Part shown: piece after piece, positions 54,066 to 63,096 of the stretch
Layout: every line of letters starts with the position of its first letter
Numbering within the stretch: position 1 is the first letter of the stretch
Assembly: GCA_013112575.1 (NCBI GenBank)
Contig: JABFGG010000010.1
Span: 62,001 to 126,000, forward strand
Origin: Chloroflexota bacterium
GTDB taxonomy: Bacteria; Chloroflexota; Anaerolineae; Anaerolineales; UBA11579
DNA length: 64,000 bases
Direction: 5' to 3'
Made by a program: the position numbers and the translations under genes
Notes under the pieces: model-generated
What the model saw: the letters and a program-made list of their open reading frames with translations, nothing else
Databases searched by the model: none
What the model was told of the DNA's origin: nothing

Positions 54066-54932
54066 TCAGGCCTCTTCAAAATAAAGCTCAGACCCTTGCG
54101 GCACTTCACCATAAAACTGCTGGTACAGAGCGACCAGATTCTGACGATGCAATTCTACTGCCAGCCCCCCCATCAACACCCGGCTTTTACCACTCTCTTC
54201 AACCCCCACAGTTTCCAGCAGATCCAACGGGTATTTACGGCGATTGGCCTGCCGTACAGCTTTTCGGATGGCAGACAGATAATCCAGATTGTCCTTGACT
54301 GAACCTTCGATCTCGCCGCGTAAAATAATATCGCCATGCCCCTGAACAATGTTCTCCAAACCCATCTTGGCGATGTTCTTGAGGGAATTGCTCATTTCTT
54401 CAAAATCACCATCGACGAGATAAGGAATCGGCATGAAGGTATCCCCGGCAAACAAGACACGGTCTTCTTCTACCAGCACCCCGATGTTATCCGGACTGTG
54501 TCCGGGAAGTGAAAAAAGTTTGAGATTTTTCTTGCCGACGCGAATCCCCAAATGACCGCGGTCGAAGGTCATGTCTGGCAAAACAAGCTTGATCTGGCGC
54601 ATAGCAGAATTCTGCGATTGCGCATCTTTTAAAGCTGGGATGCCCCGCTCGATCATCAAGTCATGACACTTTGAGTGCGCCAGGATCATGGCTCCAGGGA
54701 AAAAACAATTACCCCAGGTATGGTCGGCATGGTAATGGGTATTGACCACATAGCGGACAGGCACTTGTAATTCCTGTTCCACAAAATCACGGATAGCCAA
54801 TGACTCTTCGGGAAAGGCCAGAGTATCGATCACCACAGCCATATCAGGCCCTGCGACCACCCCCGCAGTTACTTTGGCATAGAGATCACTCTGAAAAAAA
54901 TAAACGTTTTCTGCGACGCGTTCTACTTGCAA
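54066..54932 (-). CDS. MBL-fold metallohydrolase
   Basis: 288 residues from TTG 54932 with GAGGTGG upstream. NTHYHADHTWGNCFF is the HxHxDH zinc motif, and SLPGHSPDNIGV and VLFAGDTFM follow. Two zinc ions expected; the fold covers lactamases, glyoxalases and others. Substrate unknown. Apparently a single gene. Confidence 0.9.
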   Translation of the reverse strand: MQVERVAENVYFFQSDLYAKVTAGVVAGPDMAVVIDTLAFPEESLAIRDFVEQELQVPVRYVVNTHYHADHTWGNCFFPGAMILAHSKCHDLMIERGIPALKDAQSQNSAMRQIKLVLPDMTFDRGHLGIRVGKKNLKLFSLPGHSPDNIGVLVEEDRVLFAGDTFMPIPYLVDGDFEEMSNSLKNIAKMGLENIVQGHGDIILRGEIEGSVKDNLDYLSAIRKAVRQANRRKYPLDLLETVGVEESGKSRVLMGGLAVELHRQNLVALYQQFYGEVPQGSELYFEEA

Positions 54933-55023
54933 CCTACCACCTCATTTTTAATTCCACAAAGTATAGTCAAAGCAAAAACGAAAGTCAAGAAAATTTGACA
55001 TAATATAGGATATCCGCCTGAAT

Positions 55024-55052
55024 TTGACATGCTGGCTGCATTTTTGTATAAT
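55024..55052 (+). promoter_or_regulatory. Consensus promoter of valS
   Basis: TTGACA (55024-55029), 17-nt spacer, TATAAT (55047-55052). A perfect sigma-70 match. Confidence 0.92.
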
Positions 55053-55058
55053 CCAAGC

Positions 55059-55350
55059 CATTAATCGAATAGCCTATCCAGGAGCAGTATGCCAACAGGC
55101 GCTGCAAGAGAAGAAAGGTCATGGCTGAAAACCTTTCCCAGAATGCCCATGGTTGAAGTCACCTGGAGGATTGCCGAAGAAACCGCAAGGAAATAGACCG
55201 GCACGGGTTAGCCCGATACAGCGAAAGCCTCATAAGGTGAAAGAAACCCTGGTGAGGTGAAGCGTGATAGTGCAGTGGTGACTGTCAAAGCGAGGTGGTA
55301 CCGCGGAAAGTCAGCCTTTTCGTCCTCAGGATGAGAGGCTGTTTTATTTT
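55059..55350 (+). promoter_or_regulatory. T-box riboswitch controlling valS
   Basis: Stem I closes with CCAGG (55078-55082) and CCTGG (55162-55166). The specifier GTC at 55158-55160 encodes Val. T-box AGGTGGTACCGCGG at 55293-55306 holds TGGT (55296-55299), whose last T pairs with an A discriminator as in tRNA-Val. A terminator hairpin (CAGCCT 55312-55317, AGGCTG 55336-55341) with a T-run ends it. Uncharged tRNA-Val should raise valS transcription. This 434-bp gap holds no gene. Confidence 0.93.
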
Positions 55351-55366
55351 AACAATGAGGCACAAT

Positions 55367-58084
55367 ATGACAGAACAATCACTCCCTAAGAATTACGATT
55401 TTTCGAGCACAGAAGAGCGCTTATACGACTGGTGGGAAGAGCAGGGTTATTTTAAGCCCACTAACGACCCCAAGGATGAGGACCACGACCCCAGCATCAA
55501 ACCCTTTGTGATCTCCATGCCGCCGCCCAATATCACCGGCAGATTGCACATGGGGCATGCCATCACAACTTTTACCGAAGACCTGATGATCCGTTACAAC
55601 CGCATGAAAGGCGTGCCCACCCTATGGGTACCTGGCACGGATCACGCCAGCATCGCTACCCAACTACAGGTAGAAAAGCACATCCTGCACACCGAGGAAA
55701 TTACGCGCGAAGAAATGGGACGCGAGGAGTTCTTGCGGCGCAGTTGGGAATGGCGTGAGGAATACGGACGCATGATCGTGGAGCAAACCCGCCGCCTGGG
55801 TGCTTCCTGTGACTGGGAGCGCGAACGCTTCACTATGGACGCCGGATTGTCCAAGGCCGTCAATGAGGCTTTCGTAAGGCTATACGAAAAAGGCTTGATC
55901 TACCGTGGCCCGCGCCTCATCAACTGGTCACCAGGATTAAAAACAGCCGTGTCCGACCTGGAAGTGGAATACTCCGAGGAACCTGGAAAGATGTACCACT
56001 TCAAGTACATGTTGAAGGATTCGGAAGATTTCATACCAGTAGCCACCACACGCCCGGAAACCATCCTGGGTGATACGGCAGTGGCCGTGCATCCCGACGA
56101 TGAGCGTTACGCCGAATTCGTGGGGAAAACTGCTCTTGTCCCCATACTGAATCGCGAGATCCCGGTGATTGCCGATGAGTACGTTGACCGCGAATTTGGT
56201 ACGGGCGCGTTAAAGATCACACCCGGCCACGACCCCAATGATTATGAGATTGGGGCGCGCCACAAGCTGCACACCATCTCCATCATGGACGAGGAAGCAA
56301 ATATCAACGAACATGGTGGGCCTTATGAGGGCATGGAACGCTTTGCCGCCCGCGAGAAGATGTGGACGGATATGTACAATGCCGAGCTGGTCATCAAAGA
56401 AGAGCCACACACGCTCAATGTACCGCGCGCCCAACGTGGCGGGGAGATCATTGAACCCATGATCTCGACCCAGTGGTTTATGAAAATCCAGCCGCTGGCC
56501 GACCCTGCGATGGAAGCCGTGCACAGCGGGCAGATCAAGATCGTACCGGAACGCTTCACAAAGACCTATTTCCACTGGCTGGAAAACATCCAGGATTGGT
56601 GCATCAGCCGCCAGTTATGGTGGGGTCACCGTATCCCCGTATGGTATGGGCCAGACGGCACACAGTTCTGTGCACATGATGAAGCAGAGGCCCAGGAAAA
56701 AGCCAAAGCACACTTCGGGGATGCTGTTGAATTGGTGCAAGACCCAGACGCCCTGGATACCTGGTTCTCCTCTGGTCTGTGGCCCTTCTCCACGCTAGGC
56801 TGGCCGGATGAAACACCGGATCTGAACTACTTCTACCCCACCGCGGTGATGGAAACAGGCTACGATATCTTGTTCTTCTGGGTGGTGCGTATGATCATGC
56901 TTGGCCTGGAATTTACCGGCGAGATCCCTTTCGACACGGTCTACCTGCATGGCTTGATCCGCGCCGAAGACGGTCGCAAAATGTCAAAAACGCTCGACAA
57001 TGTGGTCGATCCGTTGAGCCTGATGGACGAATACGGCACGGATGCCTTGCGTTTTACCCTGCTGACCGGCTCGACCCCGGGAAATGACATGAACCTCAGC
57101 GTTGAGAAGATCGAGGCTAACCGCAATTTTGCCAACAAGATCTGGAACGCGGGCAGGCTGGTGTTGAGTTTATTGGAACGTGCTCCCAAGGAAGCCAATG
57201 AGGATGCTGAATGGACTCTGGCAGATAGCTGGATCTATGCCCGCTGCAATCAAGTAACTGGTGACGTAAGCCGTCTGATCGACCGCTACCAATTTGGCGA
57301 GGCCGGACGGCAGATCTATGATTTCTTCTGGAATGAGTTCGCCGATTGGTACCTGGAGATCGCCAAACTACAAGTAACAGAAGGAGGGGCCCGCGCCCTC
57401 AAAACTACGCAGGTGCTGGTGCGCGTGATGGATACGAGCCTGCGCCTGTTGCATCTCTATACGCCCTTCATCTCAGAAGAGATGTGGGGGCATTTAAAAA
57501 CAGCTGCACAAGCCGGTCATGCCAGCCTGGCGCCAACTCAGGGCTGGGAAGATGCCCTCATTATTGCACAATGGCCGCAAGCGGAAGAAGAACAGGGCTG
57601 GGAAGCAGACACTATCCATGACTTCGAATTGCTTAGGGAAGTGGTGCGCAGCATCCGTAATCTGCGCGCCGAAAAAGACGTAAAACACAGCCAGAAGATC
57701 GGCGCAACGCTGGTGAGCGCCGAAGCGGCTGAGATGCTGGAGGGACAAGCAGCCTCTATCGCAGCCCTGGCTGGCGTAGCACCGGATAGCCTACACATAA
57801 AGTCCAGCATTGAAGCCAAGCCGGAAGGCAGCATTGCCCTTGTAGCCGGACCGGTTGAGATCTACCTACCATTAGCAGAACTGGTGGATGCAGCAGAAGA
57901 GCGCAGCCGTCTCGAAAAAGACCTGGCCGAAACGCGGTCGCACATCCAACGCCTGGAGAAACTATTGGGCAGCGACTTTGCCAAAAAGGCCCCGGCCCAG
58001 GTTGTGGAGAAAGAACAGGCTAAGCTTTTGGACTATAAAGAGACGGCGCAGCGTATTCAGGCCCAGCTAGACGATCTGAAATGA
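55367..58084 (+). CDS. valS: Valyl-tRNA synthetase
   Basis: 905 residues from ATG 55367, chosen for its GAGG and for lying beyond the T-box terminator; the open frame upstream runs through the leader. HIGH motif PPNITGRLHMGHA near residue 60, editing domain, KMSKS as KMSKT near residue 538, anticodon-binding domain and a C-terminal coiled coil (about 835-900). It charges tRNA-Val. Confidence 0.97.
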   Translation: MTEQSLPKNYDFSSTEERLYDWWEEQGYFKPTNDPKDEDHDPSIKPFVISMPPPNITGRLHMGHAITTFTEDLMIRYNRMKGVPTLWVPGTDHASIATQLQVEKHILHTEEITREEMGREEFLRRSWEWREEYGRMIVEQTRRLGASCDWERERFTMDAGLSKAVNEAFVRLYEKGLIYRGPRLINWSPGLKTAVSDLEVEYSEEPGKMYHFKYMLKDSEDFIPVATTRPETILGDTAVAVHPDDERYAEFVGKTALVPILNREIPVIADEYVDREFGTGALKITPGHDPNDYEIGARHKLHTISIMDEEANINEHGGPYEGMERFAAREKMWTDMYNAELVIKEEPHTLNVPRAQRGGEIIEPMISTQWFMKIQPLADPAMEAVHSGQIKIVPERFTKTYFHWLENIQDWCISRQLWWGHRIPVWYGPDGTQFCAHDEAEAQEKAKAHFGDAVELVQDPDALDTWFSSGLWPFSTLGWPDETPDLNYFYPTAVMETGYDILFFWVVRMIMLGLEFTGEIPFDTVYLHGLIRAEDGRKMSKTLDNVVDPLSLMDEYGTDALRFTLLTGSTPGNDMNLSVEKIEANRNFANKIWNAGRLVLSLLERAPKEANEDAEWTLADSWIYARCNQVTGDVSRLIDRYQFGEAGRQIYDFFWNEFADWYLEIAKLQVTEGGARALKTTQVLVRVMDTSLRLLHLYTPFISEEMWGHLKTAAQAGHASLAPTQGWEDALIIAQWPQAEEEQGWEADTIHDFELLREVVRSIRNLRAEKDVKHSQKIGATLVSAEAAEMLEGQAASIAALAGVAPDSLHIKSSIEAKPEGSIALVAGPVEIYLPLAELVDAAEERSRLEKDLAETRSHIQRLEKLLGSDFAKKAPAQVVEKEQAKLLDYKETAQRIQAQLDDLK

Positions 58085-58126
58085 GCTATCAAATGATAGC
58101 AATACACCTAATCATGTGAGGAAATC

Positions 58127-58531
58127 ATGACCAGACTTATTGACCCCCAACACCTCAACATCGACGAAATCCCTGGCATCTGGACGCCTGTAAATGTAGA
58201 GGAATTGAGCGATAGTGAGCGTGTGGCTGAGGTCGAAGACCAGGCGCGTGCCAGTTTGCTGGCCGGAGTGGACACGCTTGAAGCTGTATTGCGCCTACTG
58301 CTGCATGAGACAGAAATTCAGAGGGCCGTCACACCACCCGACGGCTACGATCCCGAATTGCAAGGCGAGTGGGACTCAGATATCCTGGCTTTTGAGTTCA
58401 AACGCGGCATCAAACCCGTAGGCGAGATCTCCCGCGAAGCAGAGTACCTTTTTGTTCAATTCGAAGTGGAGGGTACAGGGGAATGGATAATGGAGATTAC
58501 CCCTGAAAAAGCCATCATCGAGAAGCTTTGA
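58127..58531 (+). CDS. Hypothetical protein
   Basis: 134 residues; GAGG precedes the ATG. Acidic, soluble, no signal. PQHLNIDEIPGIWTPVNVEE starts it and a helical middle (ARASLLAGVDTLEAVLRLLL) follows. I do not recognise it. It follows valS by 42 nt and its last 17 nt overlap the end of the convergent glycosyltransferase gene. Confidence 0.6.
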   Translation: MTRLIDPQHLNIDEIPGIWTPVNVEELSDSERVAEVEDQARASLLAGVDTLEAVLRLLLHETEIQRAVTPPDGYDPELQGEWDSDILAFEFKRGIKPVGEISREAEYLFVQFEVEGTGEWIMEITPEKAIIEKL

Positions 58532-59546
58532 GAATTTCCAGAGTTGCTTCCGTGGCCTTTTCCCAGCTATAGTTCTTTGCCTGTTCAAGTCCTTTTATTG
58601 ATAAGCCCTTAGCAAGTTCTCGTTGGGAAAGCAGCGTTTGTAAAGCTTCGCCTATCTCTTTAGCGGATAAGGGATCAAATGATATCCCGGCATCCCCAAT
58701 CATTTCAGGAGTGGCAGTTGTCTTTGCAGCTAGCACAGGCGCGCCGCAGGCTATAGCTTCCAACACGGGCAAATTAAAACCCTCATACAAAGAGGGCTGA
58801 ATGCAAACCCTGGCGCCGCTATACAAAGCTGCCAGATCTGCATCAGGGACATTGGCCAAAAAGCGCACATTGGATGGTAATTCTTTGAAACCTCGGTTGC
58901 AAAAGACCTGATCTTCCACACCAACAACTACAAGTTCAATTGAGGGAAATTTAACAGCTACTTGCTGCCAGGCTTCAAACAGTCTATCCAGGTTCTTACG
59001 CGGCTGCAAAGACCCTACAGAAATCACATAATCCCCTCCCAGGCCATATTCTGCTTTGGCCAGGTCAATTTCAGAGTGTTTGCGCGGATAAAAAACCTGA
59101 TGATCTACGCCGTTAGGAATAACCACGATTTTTTCCGCGGGGACGCCTAATATCTCTGCGATACGCCTCTTCGAAAACTCAGATACCGTAATGATCTTGC
59201 GCACATGGGATACCAGCCTGGGCAATAAGAAACGATACCAGGTCGCGAATAAAGGGGAAAACCACTCGGGATGTTCCAACACACTGACATCATGCAGGGT
59301 CAATACCTGGTTGGCTACACGCAACGGACCAGTATTTGCCGGAGACCACAACACAGCATCCTTAGGAAGCTGTTGCGGCAAGGTCACCTGCTCCCATATG
59401 TGGCCGCCTATGCCGTTCCTGGGTTGTTGGGGTTGAAGTACCTGAGCATCATCGCCCAGCTGTTTTATCATTTCTGCTGTGTATCGAGCAATGCCGGAAT
59501 CCGATTTCCCCAAAGCCCGGGCATTAACGTAAAAGGGAACCGCCAA
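58515..59546 (-). CDS. GT4 family glycosyltransferase
   Basis: 343 residues from TTG 59546. YVNARALGKSDSGIARYT, VSVGSLQPRKNLDRLFEAW and PSLYEGFNLPVLEAIACGAP are GT4 motifs of mannosyl- or rhamnosyltransferases. Five bases separate it from the hydrolase gene, so it is third in the mutS run. Confidence 0.85.
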   Translation of the reverse strand: MAVPFYVNARALGKSDSGIARYTAEMIKQLGDDAQVLQPQQPRNGIGGHIWEQVTLPQQLPKDAVLWSPANTGPLRVANQVLTLHDVSVLEHPEWFSPLFATWYRFLLPRLVSHVRKIITVSEFSKRRIAEILGVPAEKIVVIPNGVDHQVFYPRKHSEIDLAKAEYGLGGDYVISVGSLQPRKNLDRLFEAWQQVAVKFPSIELVVVGVEDQVFCNRGFKELPSNVRFLANVPDADLAALYSGARVCIQPSLYEGFNLPVLEAIACGAPVLAAKTTATPEMIGDAGISFDPLSAKEIGEALQTLLSQRELAKGLSIKGLEQAKNYSWEKATEATLEILKASR

Positions 59547-59551
59547 GACTT

Positions 59552-60403
59552 TTACTCATTCAGAAAATTCAGCACCAATTCGAGGAATCTCTCCGGTGCT
59601 TCGCGGTGCAAAAAGTGACCCGCTTCTGGCAAGACCTCATAGCGATATTCCCCTGTAAAGGCTGAAGGCGTATCCTCCATAACATCCAGGCTCAAAGCAC
59701 CATCCGCGTCCCCAACAAGGCATAACGTAGACACGGATGTCTTTTTGCCGGAGACGCGCGGTCCCCCCGATGAGCGGCGTTCAGCAAAGGCCCAGTAGTA
59801 GCCCAGCACAGCCTCAACCACACCTGGTTGCGCCAGGGAACTTTTGATGGCTTTCAGGTCTTGCTCTGCAAAATCCCAATTGGGTGACCAGCGCCTGTAA
59901 ATCGCATCGATATGTTTGAAGTTGCTGTGTTTCATGTTCCACACCGCCAGACGGCGGAACTGATAGGTGATGAAATGGCGCGAGCGCCATAGAACGGCTG
60001 GCGTGAAACGTAATACGCGGGGATGTGGGATTGCTACCGTGATCAGCTTGCTGATCTTCTCAGGAGCCAGGTTGGCCGCCGTGTAAGCGGCTAAGGCGCC
60101 CCAATCGTGCCCGAGCACCACAGCTTCCGCATAGCCCAGGCCTTCGATCAAGGCCAGTACGTCTGTACCCAGATCGATATTTGCGTACGCTGCAGGCTCT
60201 GGGATTTGTGTAGGCCAATAGCCACGTGTGTAGGGGGCCACAACGTGATAGCCTGCTTGCGCCAAAACAGGCATATGTTCATCCCAGGTATCGGCTGTGT
60301 CGGGATAACCATGCAGGCATAAAAGCAGTGGCCCTTCGCCAGCCTCTTTGTAGGCGAACTTCAGGCCGTTGGCCTCAATGATATTTACAGTTTCGTCCTG
60401 CAA
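59552..60403 (-). CDS. Alpha/beta hydrolase, epoxide hydrolase-like
   Basis: 283 residues from TTG 60403 (AAGGAAAG upstream). LCLHGYPDTADTWDEHM holds the oxyanion HG, VVLGHDWGALAAY the nucleophile Asp (epoxide hydrolase or dehalogenase type), and EAGHFLHREAPE the His. The substrate is unknown. 3 nt after mutS. Confidence 0.88.
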   Translation of the reverse strand: MQDETVNIIEANGLKFAYKEAGEGPLLLCLHGYPDTADTWDEHMPVLAQAGYHVVAPYTRGYWPTQIPEPAAYANIDLGTDVLALIEGLGYAEAVVLGHDWGALAAYTAANLAPEKISKLITVAIPHPRVLRFTPAVLWRSRHFITYQFRRLAVWNMKHSNFKHIDAIYRRWSPNWDFAEQDLKAIKSSLAQPGVVEAVLGYYWAFAERRSSGGPRVSGKKTSVSTLCLVGDADGALSLDVMEDTPSAFTGEYRYEVLPEAGHFLHREAPERFLELVLNFLNE

Positions 60404-60406
60404 AGG

Positions 60407-62995
60407 TCACTTTCCTTTTTTACTCTCGAGGTAACGTTTCTGCCACTCATACATCTTATTGAGGGCCTCAATGGGACTGAGTTCATTCATGTCTAGCTCA
60501 CCCAACTCATCCAAAAGCGGATTGGTTTCTGGGAAGAGCGCTACCTGCTTAGCGGCTGTGCCATCCATGCGCGTGGTGTTACCGGAGGTGGCTTCCAGTT
60601 CTTTGAGTATCTCCTCAGCGCGCTGGATGACAGACTTGGGCAACCCGGCCAACTGGCCCACGTGAATGCCGTAGGAACGGTCAGCCCCGCCGGGCACGAT
60701 CTTGTGCAAAAAGACAACCTCACCATCGGCTTCACTAACGGCCACGTTGTAATTGCGCACGCCTGGCAACAGGTCGGAAAGCTGGGTTAGCTCATGATAA
60801 TGCGTGGCAAAGAGAGTCTTGGCGCGCAAGTCGGGATGGTTATGGATATATTCGATTACTGCCCAGGCGATGGACAAGCCATCGTATGTACTGGTGCCGC
60901 GGCCGATCTCGTCCAGCACCAGCAAGCTGCGGTTGGTGGCATGGTGCAGGATATTGGCCGTCTCCACCATTTCAACCATGAAAGTGGATTGCCCGGCATG
61001 GATCTCATCTTGAGCTCCGATACGCGTGAAGATACGATCCACCAGACCAATGCGTGCTGCAGTAGCCGGAACGTAACTGCCCATCTGCGCCATCAAGGCG
61101 ATCAAAGCCACCTGGCGTAGATAGGTGGACTTACCGCTCATGTTGGGACCGGTGATCACGCGGATGCGTTCGCCTTCTTCGAAAGTAGAATCGTTAGGCA
61201 CAAAACGTTGCCCGCCGGATAAGGCATGTTCCACAACCGGGTGGCGGCCATCACGCACTTCGAGGATATCCTCATCAACGACCTGGGGACATACGAAGCC
61301 CTCATGAGCGGCGACTTCTGCCAGGGCACACAACACATCCAATGCTGCCAAGGCACGAGCCGTACCTAACAGGCGATTAGCAGACTGGCCTAATTTGACA
61401 CACAGTTCCCTGAACAAGCGCGCCTCAATTGCATGAATGCGCTCATCCGCATTCAAAACTTGAGACTCATAGTCTTTCATCTCTGGCGTGATGTAGCGCT
61501 CGGCGTTCACCAGGGTCTGGCGGCGAATGTATTCTTCGGGCACACCATCAGCCTGGGCTTTAGTGACTTCAATGTAATAGCCGTGTACCTTGTTGTAGCC
61601 CACCTTTAACGTATTTATCCCAGTACGTTGGCGTTCTTTGGTCTCTAGGGTCGAGATATAAAGGCGAGCATCACGCGAGGCGTGCAACACCTTATCCAGC
61701 TCTTCGGAGTAGCCTTCTCGGAACACGCCCGTGTTCTGCAAGGTGGCAGGTGGCTCATCGGCCAGTGCCGAACACAATAAGCTCAGTTCTTCTTCACACA
61801 GGGAGCAATTCTCCAGGAAACTTGCCAATGGACTGCCATTTTTAGGCAGCAGGCCCATTACTGTAGGAATGGTGATCAAAGTCTCGCGGATGGCTACCAG
61901 GTCGCGCGGCTGGGCCGTGGCCCCCACAACCCGGTTGGTCAGGCGTTCCAGGTCGCCCAAAGGCTTGAGCGCCTCGCGCACTTCGGTGCGCTTGAGGCCA
62001 TCGTCAAAGAAAAAAGTCACGGCGTCCAGACGGTGTTGAACTTGACTAACGTCTAGCAAAGGCTGGCTGACCCACTGCCGGAGCAGGCGTTTGCCCATAG
62101 GCGTCACGGATTTATCCAAGACACCCAACAATGAACCCTGGACGGCCCCGTGCCGGATGGTTTCGGTCAGTTCCAGGTTGCGCCGCGTGCTGGCATCCAG
62201 GGTCATGAACTCGTTGAGGCTGTAGGCCCGCAGGCCGGTCAAGAGCTTCAAGGCATTGGGCTGCGTTTCTTTGAGATAGTGCAGGATACCCCCGGCGGCG
62301 CGTACAGCCAGGGGCATATCTCGCAGGCCAAAACCATCCAAAGCAGCCACTTCAAAATGATTCAACAAAGCTTCTTCAGAACGCCCCGGCTCGAAACGCC
62401 AGGACGGTACAGCGGTGACATGGCCCGGAAGCATAGCGCTTTCTAAAGTGTCCGGCAGTAAAGTTTCGGCGGGGCCGAGACGCGTCAGTTCCGCCCGCAC
62501 TGCATTCCAGATATCCGGGCTGTGTAATTGGGCCGCGGCATACTCCCCTGTGGTGATATCTACGTAGGCTACACCGGCATCCTGTTCATCAATGATCACA
62601 CTGGCCAGATAATTGTTGGCTTCGCTGGGCAGCAAACCCGGCTCAACGATCGTCCCAGGCGTGACGATGCGCACGACCTCACGCGGCATCAGACCGTTGA
62701 CGGGCTCATCTCCCACCTGTTCACAGATGGCCACGTGGTAGCCCTTCTCAATCAAGCGCGAAAGGTAATTTTCAGCGGCGTGATGTGGCACTCCCGCCAT
62801 CGGTACACGTGTGCCTTTAGAGACATTGCGGGAAGTCAGTACGATGTCAAGTTCGCGCGCTACGGTCTGGGCATCCTCATCAAAGGTTTCGTAAAAATCA
62901 CCCAGCCGGAAGAAAAGGATCGCTTTGGGATGCTGGCCCTTTATTTCTAAGTATTGCTGACGCACAGGGCTGACTTTGGCATTTTTCTTGGCCAT
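60407..62995 (-). CDS. mutS: DNA mismatch repair protein MutS
   Basis: 862 residues from ATG 62995, chosen because it begins MAKKN before the usual MutS N-terminus and has TAAAAT 7 nt upstream. Mismatch domain keeps FFRLGDFYETF; the ATPase has GPNMSGKST near residue 615 and LDEIGRGTSTYDG. It recognises mispairs and starts repair. First of a three-gene run; no mutL in the window. Confidence 0.97.
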   Translation of the reverse strand: MAKKNAKVSPVRQQYLEIKGQHPKAILFFRLGDFYETFDEDAQTVARELDIVLTSRNVSKGTRVPMAGVPHHAAENYLSRLIEKGYHVAICEQVGDEPVNGLMPREVVRIVTPGTIVEPGLLPSEANNYLASVIIDEQDAGVAYVDITTGEYAAAQLHSPDIWNAVRAELTRLGPAETLLPDTLESAMLPGHVTAVPSWRFEPGRSEEALLNHFEVAALDGFGLRDMPLAVRAAGGILHYLKETQPNALKLLTGLRAYSLNEFMTLDASTRRNLELTETIRHGAVQGSLLGVLDKSVTPMGKRLLRQWVSQPLLDVSQVQHRLDAVTFFFDDGLKRTEVREALKPLGDLERLTNRVVGATAQPRDLVAIRETLITIPTVMGLLPKNGSPLASFLENCSLCEEELSLLCSALADEPPATLQNTGVFREGYSEELDKVLHASRDARLYISTLETKERQRTGINTLKVGYNKVHGYYIEVTKAQADGVPEEYIRRQTLVNAERYITPEMKDYESQVLNADERIHAIEARLFRELCVKLGQSANRLLGTARALAALDVLCALAEVAAHEGFVCPQVVDEDILEVRDGRHPVVEHALSGGQRFVPNDSTFEEGERIRVITGPNMSGKSTYLRQVALIALMAQMGSYVPATAARIGLVDRIFTRIGAQDEIHAGQSTFMVEMVETANILHHATNRSLLVLDEIGRGTSTYDGLSIAWAVIEYIHNHPDLRAKTLFATHYHELTQLSDLLPGVRNYNVAVSEADGEVVFLHKIVPGGADRSYGIHVGQLAGLPKSVIQRAEEILKELEATSGNTTRMDGTAAKQVALFPETNPLLDELGELDMNELSPIEALNKMYEWQKRYLESKKGK

Positions 62996-63002
62996 AGCGA
63001 CC

Positions 63003-63008
63003 ATTTTA
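63003..63008 (-). promoter_or_regulatory. -10 box of mutS (leaderless)
   Basis: TAAAAT at 63008-63003 on the minus strand, 7 nt before ATG 62995. No clear -35 or Shine-Dalgarno. Confidence 0.5.
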
Positions 63009-63031
63009 TCAGGGAACCGAATGAGATGATT

Positions 63032-63058
63032 TTGACATTTTTTTAAATCATGTATAAT
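63032..63058 (+). promoter_or_regulatory. Promoter of the ABC ATPase gene
   Basis: TTGACA (63032-63037) and TATAAT (63053-63058) are perfect boxes, but the 15-nt spacer is short. Confidence 0.65.
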
Positions 63059-63096
63059 CAAATCACTATACATTCGAGAAAGAGAGGTTAAAGGTC

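Noticed and set aside
55295-55366. Upstream in-frame extension of valS
   Set aside because: It lies inside the T-box and terminator; the ATG at 55367 has its own Shine-Dalgarno.
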